From Thermoleophilia bacterium (GTDB taxonomy: Bacteria; Actinomycetota; Thermoleophilia; Miltoncostaeales; Miltoncostaeaceae), in assembly GCA_028285405.1 (NCBI GenBank), contig JANQPH010000044.1, forward strand, positions 159,115 through 223,114: 64,000 bases of DNA. Direction: 5' to 3'. A program made the translations under genes and the position numbers. Position 1 is the stretch's first letter. The number at the start of each line of letters is the position of its first letter. The notes under the pieces were generated by a model. It was not told where the DNA came from. It did not search any database and saw nothing but the letters and a program-made list of their open reading frames with translations. This document shows, in pieces, positions 52,638-60,226 of the stretch.

Positions 52638-52740
52638 GCGCCCCGTGCCCTTCTCACCCCGAAATCGTAGACCCAGATGGGGAAGTCTGCGATCTCCCCG
52701 CGTCACCGGCCTCGTACCGACACCCGCCGGGCCGACTGCG

Positions 52741-55128
52741 TCAGCTGCCTTCGGCCTCGAGGCGGCGCAGGATGGGGACGTGGCGCTGTCCGATCAGCGC
52801 CGCGATGCCGATGACGCTTCCGACGAGCACGACCAGCCAGCCGACGCTCGAGGGCTCCGAGACCGCGAAGAAGTCCCGCATGAGCGGCGTGTAGAGCCCG
52901 ACCACGAGAATCCCGGCGAGCAGGGCGACCATCCCCCAGACCCACCACCGGACACGGCGGCCCTCGACCCCTCGTTCCACCTGCAGCAGGATCACCAACC
53001 CGAGGAACGTCGCCAGCAGCGTGGCGATCGTGCGCCCCTCCTCGACCGTGAGATCGAGGGGGAAGATCGCCAGCAGATAACCGACGCTCACGACCGCTGC
53101 CACGATCGACCCCGCCGGGATGGTGAAGGCGAGCAGCGAGCGGAAGAAGCCCTCGCGCTGGACCCGGCCACTGCTCGGCGTCACCGCGAGGAAGAACGCC
53201 GGGATCCCGATCGCGAGGGAGCCGACGATCGTGATCTGGCGGGCCAGGAACGGGAACGCGATCGGCGAGAAGCCGAAGATCAGCAGGTACAGGGCCCCGG
53301 TGACGGACTTGGCGACGAACAGCTTGGCGACCCGGTGGGTGTTGCGGATGATCCGCCGGCCCTCCTCCACCGCGATCGGCACCGTCGCGAAGGAGTTGGT
53401 GAGCAGCACGATGTCGGCGACGCCCTTGGCCATCTGGCTGCCGTTGCCCATCGCGATGCCGAGGCGGGCCTCCTTGATCGCGAGCGTGTCGTTGACCCCG
53501 TCCCCGACCATGCCCACGTACCGGCCCATCCGGGTGAGCGCGCGCACCAGCATGCGCTTCTGCTCGGGTGCCACCCGCGCGAAGACGCCGGTGCGCTCGG
53601 CGATCGGGTCCAGCGCGTCGGGGTCCTCGGGCAGCGAGGGGCCCTCGATCCCGGTCTCTGCACGCGGGATCCCCGCGGCCATCGCGACGGCCTGGACGGT
53701 CTTCAGCCCGTCCCCGGAGATCACCTTCGACTCCACCCCTTGGGCGGTCAGATAGCCGACGGCGTCGACTGCCTCCTCCCGCAGGCCTTCGGCCAGGGCG
53801 ATCGCGCCCATCGCCTCCAGGTCGCCCGGAAGCCGCTCTGCCTCGGCGTCGAGGGCCTCGGATCCGGTCGCCACGAGCACCACCCGTCGCCGGTGCTCCT
53901 GCTGCTGGGCGATCGCCGACGCGAGCGCATCCGGGATCACGACGCCGAGGCGGGAGAGCACGTCGGGTGCCCCGAGGACGACGGTCCCGACGCCGGCCAT
54001 CGTCGCCCCGCTCCACTTGCGGGCCGACGTGAACGGCACCTCCGCCAGCACCTCCCGCTCGTCGGCCGGGTAGCCGTCGAGGATGGCCTGCATCGTCGCG
54101 TTCCTGCTGGCGACGCTCGCCGCCAGCGCGCCGACGTCGCCCCGCAGCTCGTCTTCCGACGTCGCCGGCGCGGCCTCGAGTGAGGCGACGGTGAGCTTGT
54201 TGTCGGTCAGCGTCCCCGTCTTGTCGAGGCAGACCGTGTCGACGCTCGCGAGGCTCTCGACCGCGTTCAGCCGTTGGGCGAGCGTCCCCAGGCGGCCGAG
54301 ATTGATCGCCGCGATCGCGAAGGTGATGCTGGTCAGCAGGAACAGGCCCTCTGGGACGATCGGCACGAGGGCGGCCACGACCTCGCTCACGATCTCCTGG
54401 ATCGGCTCGTCTCCGAGCAGCTTGAAGGTGATCAGCGCGACGCCGAGCGGCGCCATCACCCACACGGTCCAGCGCAGGACCCGGTTGATGTCCTCCTGCA
54501 GCGGGCTCAGCTGTGATCGCGCCCCGCGTGCCTCGACCGCGAGCTTGCCCGCGTAGCTGTCGTCCCCGAGGGCCGCGACCTCGTAGTCGCCCGCCCCGCT
54601 GACGCAGAACGCCCCGCTCAGGACCTCCTCGCCCGGCTCTCGTCCGACGGGGTCGGTCTCGCCGGTCAGGATCGACTCGTCGATCGCCAGCGCTCTTGCG
54701 CTCATCAGCGGCCCGTCGGCGATCACCTGGTCGCCCGGCTCGAGGTGGATCACGTCGCCCTCGACCAGCTCGTCGACCGGGAGCGGCACCTGCTCGCCGT
54801 CCCGCCACGTGCGAGCGCGCGGCGCCACGAGCAGCGCGAGGCGGTCGAGCGTCCGCTTCGCCCGCAGCTCCTGGATGATCCCGATCAGCGTGTTGGCGAT
54901 GATCACGCCGCCGAAGAGGCCGTCGCGCGGGTCCCCGAACGCCAGCGTCGCCGCCAGGAGGCTGCCGAGCACCAGGTTGAACACGGTGAACGTGTTCGAC
55001 CAGACGATCTCTGTGACCGACCGGCTCCCGCGCGGCCGGCGGCGGCGATCTCCGCGAGCCTTCAGGCGCGCACGCGCCTCGTCGGACGTCAGCCCGAGCG
55101 TGGCCGTCGCTGTGGCCGGTTCAGCCAC
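52741..55128 (-). CDS. P-type cation-transporting ATPase
   Basis: A 795-residue pump with about ten helices. The actuator loop has ILTGETDPV, the phosphorylated residue is Asp302 in CLDKTGTLTDNK, and the hinge is MVGDGVNDTLAIKEA. The ion-site helix reads VPIVPEGLFLLTS, PEG as in P2-type pumps but with no clear match for Ca or Mg selectivity. It most resembles the Exp7/MgtA-like group; the ion is unknown. GTG start 18 nt after a small membrane protein gene. Confidence 0.93.
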   Translation of the reverse strand: MAEPATATATLGLTSDEARARLKARGDRRRRPRGSRSVTEIVWSNTFTVFNLVLGSLLAATLAFGDPRDGLFGGVIIANTLIGIIQELRAKRTLDRLALLVAPRARTWRDGEQVPLPVDELVEGDVIHLEPGDQVIADGPLMSARALAIDESILTGETDPVGREPGEEVLSGAFCVSGAGDYEVAALGDDSYAGKLAVEARGARSQLSPLQEDINRVLRWTVWVMAPLGVALITFKLLGDEPIQEIVSEVVAALVPIVPEGLFLLTSITFAIAAINLGRLGTLAQRLNAVESLASVDTVCLDKTGTLTDNKLTVASLEAAPATSEDELRGDVGALAASVASRNATMQAILDGYPADEREVLAEVPFTSARKWSGATMAGVGTVVLGAPDVLSRLGVVIPDALASAIAQQQEHRRRVVLVATGSEALDAEAERLPGDLEAMGAIALAEGLREEAVDAVGYLTAQGVESKVISGDGLKTVQAVAMAAGIPRAETGIEGPSLPEDPDALDPIAERTGVFARVAPEQKRMLVRALTRMGRYVGMVGDGVNDTLAIKEARLGIAMGNGSQMAKGVADIVLLTNSFATVPIAVEEGRRIIRNTHRVAKLFVAKSVTGALYLLIFGFSPIAFPFLARQITIVGSLAIGIPAFFLAVTPSSGRVQREGFFRSLLAFTIPAGSIVAAVVSVGYLLAIFPLDLTVEEGRTIATLLATFLGLVILLQVERGVEGRRVRWWVWGMVALLAGILVVGLYTPLMRDFFAVSEPSSVGWLVVLVGSVIGIAALIGQRHVPILRRLEAEGS

Positions 55129-55146
55129 CGCGCCAGCCCGCCGGCC

Positions 55147-55341
55147 TCAGCTCTCGGTAGAGCCGCCCTTTGCGACCTCTCCGAGCGCGGCGCCGAGCGA
55201 GAGGAGGGCGAACAACGCGAAGACGATGCCCAGGGCGAACGGGATGTAGCCCGCCTCGTGACGGTCGTGCCAGCCGATCCAGATCAGCAGAGTGCTGAGC
55301 ACGCCAACCAGGAGAATGATCCAGAGGGGAAGTCCGCGCAT
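55147..55341 (-). CDS. Small two-helix membrane protein before P-type ATPase
   Basis: A 64-residue protein with two hydrophobic helices (LWIILLVGVLSTLLIWIGW and YIPFALGIVFALFALLSLGAAL) joined by HDRHEAG. It is in the same operon, ending 18 nt before the ATPase. Small partners of P-type pumps are known (KdpF, phospholamban-like peptides), so it may be a subunit; this is inference. ATG start with AAGGAC upstream. Confidence 0.75.
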   Translation of the reverse strand: MRGLPLWIILLVGVLSTLLIWIGWHDRHEAGYIPFALGIVFALFALLSLGAALGEVAKGGSTES

Positions 55342-55479
55342 TCGCCGTCCTTGCGCTCGAAGACGCCCAGCAGACTACCCGGAGCCGCTCGCGGACGTGG
55401 CCCGATCCCATTCGTGAGGGACGTTTTGCCTGGACTTCGGGCACCTGTGCGCCGCTATCTGGACGCCTTGCGTGTGCGG

Positions 55480-55485
55480 TAATGT
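55480..55485 (+). promoter_or_regulatory. -10 element of the STAS gene
   Basis: TAATGT followed by 8 nt and ATG at 55494. The ATG at 55482 overlaps this element and is less likely to be used. Confidence 0.45.
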
Positions 55486-55493
55486 CCTGCGCC

Positions 55494-55820
55494 ATGTCCA
55501 ACGAGGTCCAAGTCGCCGTAGATGAGCGCGAGAACGGCATTCTCGTGCGGGTTTCGGGCGTTCTCGACGCTAACGCCCTCCCGCTCGTCTCGCGCGAGCT
55601 GACCGACGCCCAGCGGGGGGCCGACCCGGTATTCGTCGACCTCGAAGGTGTCACCTTCATGGACAGCCGCGGCCTCGGCGCGCTTTTGGCGGCGAACGAG
55701 CGTGCCCGCGAGGGGGCCGCGCCGATCAACATCTACCGGCCGTCCGAGGCCGTGCGACGGCTGCTCGAGGTGTCGGGCGTGGCGCCGGTGCTCCCCGAGG
55801 CCGAGGAGCTCCCGGCCTGA
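55494..55820 (+). CDS. STAS-domain anti-sigma factor antagonist
   Basis: A 108-residue SpoIIAA-like protein. VFVDLEGVTFMDSRGLGALLAANERAR contains the phosphorylatable Ser in DSRGLG. Such proteins bind an anti-sigma kinase (RsbW/SpoIIAB) and release a sigma factor when dephosphorylated; neither partner is visible nearby. The following lyase gene overlaps its stop as CTGA, an unusual partnership. Confidence 0.92.
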   Translation: MSNEVQVAVDERENGILVRVSGVLDANALPLVSRELTDAQRGADPVFVDLEGVTFMDSRGLGALLAANERAREGAAPINIYRPSEAVRRLLEVSGVAPVLPEAEELPA

Positions 55821-57367
55821 GCGACGAGGGTCCCGGCCAGCTCCGGCCCGGGGACTCGTACCTGGGGGCTGGCGGGCGCCTGCACGGAGGCCCCGCGCCG
55901 GAGCTCGTCGACGCGGCCTACGCCGCTGAGATCGAGGCCGGACCGCTGCTGGCCTCCGCGCTCTCGAGCGCCGACATCGCGCACGTGATCGCCCTCGCGG
56001 AGGGTGGCGCTCTCGACGAGGCGACCGCCGGAACGCTGCTGTCGGGACTCCTCGAGCTGGACGAGATCCCGCCGCAGGAGTTTCCGTGGCGCCCGGAGCT
56101 CGGCGACGCGTTCAACTCCCGCGAGGCGCTGCTGACCGAGCGGATCGGTCCTGCCGCCGCCGGCTGGCTCAGCGCCGGTCGCCCGCGCCGGGAGGCGTTC
56201 CGCGTGGCCCTCCGGCTCGTCGCGCGCGACGGCGCGCGCGCGGCGCACGACGCCTCGCTCGACGTCGCGGCGGCGGCGGTCTCGCTGGCCGAGCGCGGGG
56301 GAGACGCCGTGGCGGCGGACTACACCTACCTCCATGCGGCACAGCCCACGACCGTCGGCCATCTCCTCCTCACGTGGGCGTACCCCGCGCTTCGTGACGC
56401 CGAGCGCTTCGCCGACGCCTTCGGGCGGCTCGACACGAGCGTTGCGGGCGCGGGTGGAAGCGCCGGCTCGCGGTGGCCGATCGACCGGGAGCGGCTCTGC
56501 GAGCTCCTCGGCCACGACGGCCTCATCGAGCACACCAAGGACGCCGCCTGGCAGTTCGACCCGTTCCTCGAGCTCGCCGCGGCGCTCGCGACGGCGGCGA
56601 CACACTGGTCCCAGCAGGCTCAGGATCTGGAGATCTTCGCCAGCCGCGAGTTCGGGGTCGTGGAGCTCTCGGACGAGCACAGCCGGGCGAGCGCGCTGAT
56701 GCCGCAGAAGCGCAACCCGTACGCGCTCGTCGCGGTCCGCGCCCAGGCCGGAGCCGTCGCCGGCCTCGTCTCGGGGATGCTCGTCACGCTCCACACCGGG
56801 ACCGCTCGCACCGACCACTTCCAGCTCCTGAACGCCGAGCTCCCACGATCGCTCGCCTCCACGGTCGCGGTCGGGCGCCTCCATGCGGCCGTGCTCGACG
56901 GGTTGACCGTGCGTCCGGAGCCGCTCCGGCGGGCCGCGGAGGACGGACTCGTCGGCGCCGCCGATCTGGCCGACGCGCTCGCGATCGAGGCGGGCATCGA
57001 CTACCGCACGGCGTACACGATCGTGGGTCGCGCGGTTCGGGACCTGGTCGAGAGCGACAACCCAGGGACCTCGCTGGACGCGACGCGGATCAGCACGGCC
57101 GCCGAGGCCGTCACGGGTGAGCCGTTGTCGATTCCGCCGGAGGAGATCGCGCGTGCCCTCGATCCCACCGAGTCTGCGCACGCACGCTCCCAGCTCGGTT
57201 CGAGCAACCCGAGGGAGCTCGAGCGGATGATCGTTCGCTGCAAGGCCGAGATCGAGCGCCGTCGCCAATGGAGCCAGGCGCGCGCCGAGGACGTCGAGGA
57301 CGCGCGACGACGGTTGCTCGAGCTCGCCCGAGGTCTCGCGTCAGCAGGCGGTCGTTCGGCCGGCTGA
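55817..57367 (+). CDS. Argininosuccinate lyase-like enzyme with CTG start
   Basis: A 516-residue fumarase/aspartase superfamily lyase. YTYLHAAQPTTVGHLLL matches the ArgH histidine region, and SRASALMPQKRNPYAL is the superfamily signature with the catalytic Ser retained. The C-terminal about 60 residues are a basic/acidic coiled-coil-like tail beyond normal ArgH. GTG 55985 would remove the N-terminal domain; CTG 55817 in a CTGA overlap adds SDEGPGQLRPGDSYLGAGG, matching ArgH length and layout. No other arginine gene is nearby, so another succinyl substrate is possible. Confidence 0.82.
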   Translation: MSDEGPGQLRPGDSYLGAGGRLHGGPAPELVDAAYAAEIEAGPLLASALSSADIAHVIALAEGGALDEATAGTLLSGLLELDEIPPQEFPWRPELGDAFNSREALLTERIGPAAAGWLSAGRPRREAFRVALRLVARDGARAAHDASLDVAAAAVSLAERGGDAVAADYTYLHAAQPTTVGHLLLTWAYPALRDAERFADAFGRLDTSVAGAGGSAGSRWPIDRERLCELLGHDGLIEHTKDAAWQFDPFLELAAALATAATHWSQQAQDLEIFASREFGVVELSDEHSRASALMPQKRNPYALVAVRAQAGAVAGLVSGMLVTLHTGTARTDHFQLLNAELPRSLASTVAVGRLHAAVLDGLTVRPEPLRRAAEDGLVGAADLADALAIEAGIDYRTAYTIVGRAVRDLVESDNPGTSLDATRISTAAEAVTGEPLSIPPEEIARALDPTESAHARSQLGSSNPRELERMIVRCKAEIERRRQWSQARAEDVEDARRRLLELARGLASAGGRSAG

Positions 57368-57399
57368 GGGCGGTCTCAGCTACCCTGCCCCCCCGCACG

Positions 57400-57852
57400 A
57401 TGGGTCATTCGACGAAATCTGCTCGCAGGTGGCGACGCGCGGGGCTCCTCGTGGTGGGAGTGGCGGCACTCGCCACGGTCGCCGGTTGCGGGTTTGGGGG
57501 CGGTGACGACGACGGCGAGGAGGTCGTGTCGGAGAGCCGCTGCGTACCGGCGACGGTGAACGTGTTCGAGACGATCTCGGAGGGCCTCGACCCCGGGCTC
57601 TCGATCGTGGACGCGCAGGTCGTCCAGTCCGAGGACTACACGACCGCGTACTTCGTCTCGGCTCGAATCATCGGCGCCAGCGGCGAGCCGATCGCGACCT
57701 GGGTGGTCACGGACCCCGAGGAGCCCGGCGATCTGGTCTTCTCGGTGACCGAGCCGGCCAAGCGCAACTCCGAGTTCTCGACAGCGAACGACTCGTTCAG
57801 CGGTTTGGACGACGGTGTCGCCGAGTCGCAGGAGTGCGCCGAGATCAGATAG
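57400..57852 (+). CDS. Small unknown lipoprotein
   Basis: A 150-residue predicted lipoprotein: basic start (HSTKSARRWRRAG), hydrophobic LLVVGVAALATVAGCG with lipobox Cys, acidic linker, then a compact domain (VNVFETISEGLDPGLSIVDAQVVQSE) and CAEIR at the end, giving two further cysteines. Function unknown. It follows the lyase by about 30 bp. Confidence 0.75.
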   Translation: MGHSTKSARRWRRAGLLVVGVAALATVAGCGFGGGDDDGEEVVSESRCVPATVNVFETISEGLDPGLSIVDAQVVQSEDYTTAYFVSARIIGASGEPIATWVVTDPEEPGDLVFSVTEPAKRNSEFSTANDSFSGLDDGVAESQECAEIR

Positions 57853-58089
57853 GCAAGGAGGGCACAGAGCACCGGCCCAATTCCGCCTGACGACCTTTGG
57901 CCGTCGCCTCAGTGTCTCCGGTGCTGGTTGCCCGACGCGCAGGCCGCAGCGCTTCGCCCTGAGGGCAATCGATCCGCGTGGTGATGCCCCTGGGGCGTGC
58001 CCTCAGGGTGAAGTGACCCGGCCGAAGTTGGCGTAAGGAGGGCACAGAGCCCCGGGTCCTCTACCGCTGAAGACCTCGGTCGCGGGTGC
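57853..58089. repeat. Structured spacer bounded by direct repeats
   Basis: The 16-bp sequence AAGGAGGGCACAGAGC occurs at 57855-57870 and 58035-58050, 180 bp apart. Between them lie AGCACCGG (57868) pairing with CCGGTGCT (57918), and a long stem with arms 57952-57967 and 57998-58013, 15 of 16 matched. It separates two convergent genes. It may be a bidirectional terminator, a repeat element or a structured RNA. Confidence 0.65.
57952..58013. terminator. Long hairpin, possible bidirectional terminator
   Basis: CTTCGCCCTGAGGGCA and TGCCCTCAGGGTGAAG form a 16-bp stem with a 30-nt loop that holds a small GCCCC/GGGC hairpin. No T-run follows on either strand. Confidence 0.4.
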
Positions 58090-58689
58090 TCACGGCGAGA
58101 GCCGGATCCGGCTCCAGCCGGCGTCCTCCCGCGTGTACGCGATCCGGTCGTGCATGCGGAACTCCCCCGCCGACCAGAACTCGGCCGCGACCGGCTCGAG
58201 CCGAAAGCCACCCCAGAACGGCGGCAGTGGGATGTCGTCGGGATGGGTCCGCTCGATCTCCTCCACCCGTGCGACGAGCTGCTCGCGGCTCTCGAGCGGC
58301 GCGCTCTGCTCGGATGCCCAGGCAGCCAGCTGGCTTCCGCGGGGACGACCAGCGAAGTACTCGGCCGACTGCTCGCGCGACAGCCGCCGAACCGGCCCCT
58401 CGAGGCGGACCTGACGGCCGAGGGAGTCCCAGTAGATGCAGATCGCGGCGTTCGGGTTCGCCGCCAGCTCGGTTGCCTTGCGACTCTCGTAGTTGGTGTA
58501 GAAGTCGATGCCCTCGGGGCCGAGGCCCCGCATCAGCACCATTCGCGCCGACGGGCGCCCGCTGGCGTCGGCGGTCGCGAGACAGATGGCCTCGGGCTCG
58601 TGGACCCCGGCCGCCCGCGCTGCGGTGTACCAGTCGGACAGTGCCGCGAGTGGGTCGGGGTCGAGGTCGGTCGGCTCGAGCGGGCTCAC
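58090..58689 (-). CDS. pdxH: Pyridoxamine 5'-phosphate oxidase
   Basis: A 199-residue FMN enzyme oxidising pyridoxine or pyridoxamine phosphate to PLP. ICLATADASGRPSARMVLMRGL begins the FMN fold, NYESRKATEL and WDSLGRQVRLEGPVRRL follow, and the C-terminal FWGGFRLEPVAAEFW plus RLSP end are typical of PdxH. The GTG start is supported by TAGGCT ending 7 nt upstream in the 19-nt gap after the hydrolase gene. Confidence 0.93.
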   Translation of the reverse strand: MSPLEPTDLDPDPLAALSDWYTAARAAGVHEPEAICLATADASGRPSARMVLMRGLGPEGIDFYTNYESRKATELAANPNAAICIYWDSLGRQVRLEGPVRRLSREQSAEYFAGRPRGSQLAAWASEQSAPLESREQLVARVEEIERTHPDDIPLPPFWGGFRLEPVAAEFWSAGEFRMHDRIAYTREDAGWSRIRLSP

Positions 58690-58696
58690 CTGGTCG

Positions 58697-58702
58697 AGCC
58701 TA
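58697..58702 (-). promoter_or_regulatory. Leaderless -10 element of pdxH
   Basis: TAGGCT on the minus strand, 7 nt before GTG 58689, so pdxH can be expressed apart from the upstream hydrolase. Confidence 0.5.
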
Positions 58703-58708
58703 TGGCAC

Positions 58709-59866
58709 TCACGGGGCCAGCTCGGAAAGAAAACCCGTGATCGCCTCCTCGTACGCGGCCGGCGCGGCGTTCCACGACCGCACGTGGCCGATGTCGGGCG
58801 CGCGCCGGTAGGTGACCAGATCGGGCCGGCGGGCGGCCAGCTCGTCGCTGACCTCGACCGGAGCGATGCGATCGCCCGAGCCGTGAAAGAGCAGGATCGG
58901 CGTGGACAGCGCGCCGGCGTCGGCGACGAAGTCGAGCGCTCCCCAGTCCAGGCCGAATCGGGCCCGAGCGACCGGCCTGGCGCATCCCAGGAGCGCCGAC
59001 CGGACCAACGGCCCGCCGGGCACGCTCCGTGAGGCGCCCGCGGCGACCGCCGACCAGAGGTCGAGGACCGGGCTGTCGAGGACCAGCCCGGCGATCCGGC
59101 CGTGGCGATGGCGCAGGGCGGTGGCCATCGCGATCGCGCCGCCCATCGAGATGCCGCCGATGACCACGCGCTCGGCGCCGTGCGCGACGGCGGTTGCGAT
59201 CGCCGCGTCGATGTCGGCCCACTCGTCGAGGCCGAAGCGCGAGATCCCCCGGGGTGCGCGGGGGGCGCCAGCGGCGTTTCGGTAGCCGACCAGCAGCGCG
59301 GGGTGCCCGCGCCGGGCGAACGGGCGGAGCATCCTCAGCGGCTCGCGGGCCGGCGTCCCGATTCGGCCGTGCACGAGGATCGCCCACTCCCGCCTGCCGC
59401 CCGGCACGTGGAGGGCGCGGATCGGTCCGACCTCGGTCTCGATCTCGATCCGCATCGCGCCGACCCCGATCGCCTGCTCGACGTCCCGAAACGCGCTCAT
59501 GTCGATCAGGAGCTCGTCGCCTGGCCGGGGGCGCTCGCCCGCGACGTGCACGTAGCGTCGAGTCACCGTCTGGCCGAGTCGTGTTCCGGGCTCGACGAGC
59601 TGGCCGTAGCCGGCCGGGCCGTCCACGCCGAGCACCAGCGAGGAGGAGAGATCCCCTCGCGGGCCCGTGGGCTGGGTCAGGACCAGGTGCTCGTCGTCAC
59701 CGTCCTCGACGCGCACGCGGGGCCCCGGCGGCGGGCCGGGGAGCATGGGGGCGAGGGCCCGTGTGCGGATGAGGTCGCTGCCGGTGAAGCCGGCGGCAAC
59801 CGCGAGCCCCGCGCCCGCGATGCCCGCGCTCGCGACCCGCGCCGTCCAGGTGCGTCTCCCGCCCAC
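58709..59866 (-). CDS. Membrane-anchored alpha/beta hydrolase
   Basis: A 385-residue protein. An N-terminal hydrophobic segment (VASAGIAGAGLAVAAGFTG) suggests membrane anchoring or export. After about 120 residues of unassigned beta-rich sequence, the hydrolase has AILVHGRIGTP (oxyanion), GGISMGGAIAMA (Ser elbow), LFHGSGDRIAP (acid) and DIGHVRSW (His). It is similar in layout to BEM46-like peptidases. GTG start; pdxH follows 19 nt downstream. Confidence 0.83.
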   Translation of the reverse strand: MGGRRTWTARVASAGIAGAGLAVAAGFTGSDLIRTRALAPMLPGPPPGPRVRVEDGDDEHLVLTQPTGPRGDLSSSLVLGVDGPAGYGQLVEPGTRLGQTVTRRYVHVAGERPRPGDELLIDMSAFRDVEQAIGVGAMRIEIETEVGPIRALHVPGGRREWAILVHGRIGTPAREPLRMLRPFARRGHPALLVGYRNAAGAPRAPRGISRFGLDEWADIDAAIATAVAHGAERVVIGGISMGGAIAMATALRHRHGRIAGLVLDSPVLDLWSAVAAGASRSVPGGPLVRSALLGCARPVARARFGLDWGALDFVADAGALSTPILLFHGSGDRIAPVEVSDELAARRPDLVTYRRAPDIGHVRSWNAAPAAYEEAITGFLSELAP

Positions 59867-59909
59867 GCGTGGAGGATCGCAAAGCGGGGCGGGTCCAAGC
59901 GCCGGCCGT

Positions 59910-59915
59910 TACCGT
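59910..59915 (+). promoter_or_regulatory. Leaderless -10 element of the GNAT gene
   Basis: TACCGT followed by 6 nt and GTG at 59922. Confidence 0.5.
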
Positions 59916-59921
59916 CCACAT

Positions 59922-60215
59922 GTGGCCCAGCCCGACGACGAGCTCCGTGACGCGCCGCAGCTGTCTCGCCTCGAGCTGTACGTCGGAGGTGAGCTCGCGG
60001 CGACCGCGATCTACCGCAAGGACCCGGGGAAGATGACCTTCATGACGACCGACGTCATGCAGGGTTTCGAAGGGCAGGGCATCGGCGGCCGGATCGTGAC
60101 CGAGGCCGTCAAGGTCGCCCGGGAGCAGGGGCGCGAGGTCGTCGCGGTGTGCCCGTTCATGACCGGGTACCTGGAGCGCCACCCGGAGGCGCTGGAGTCC
60201 TCAGACGCGCCCTGA
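59922..60215 (+). CDS. Small GNAT-like N-acetyltransferase
   Basis: A 97-residue GNAT_like protein (YjdJ/GTLF3B type). ELAATAIYRKDPGKMTFMTTDV and GFEGQGIGGRIVTEAVKVAREQGREVVAVCPFMTGYLERHPE hold the acetyl-CoA pyrophosphate loop (Q-G-x-G-x-R form, here QGIGGRI) and the conserved CPF segment. Substrate unknown. The GTG at 59922 gives the usual short length; longer in-frame starts overlap the opposing hydrolase gene. Confidence 0.88.
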   Translation: MAQPDDELRDAPQLSRLELYVGGELAATAIYRKDPGKMTFMTTDVMQGFEGQGIGGRIVTEAVKVAREQGREVVAVCPFMTGYLERHPEALESSDAP

Positions 60216-60226
60216 GGCGCGCCGGC

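Noticed and set aside
57853..58089. Insertion sequence remnant
   Set aside because: Direct repeats are 16 bp and the interior encodes no transposase; inverted repeats are internal rather than terminal.
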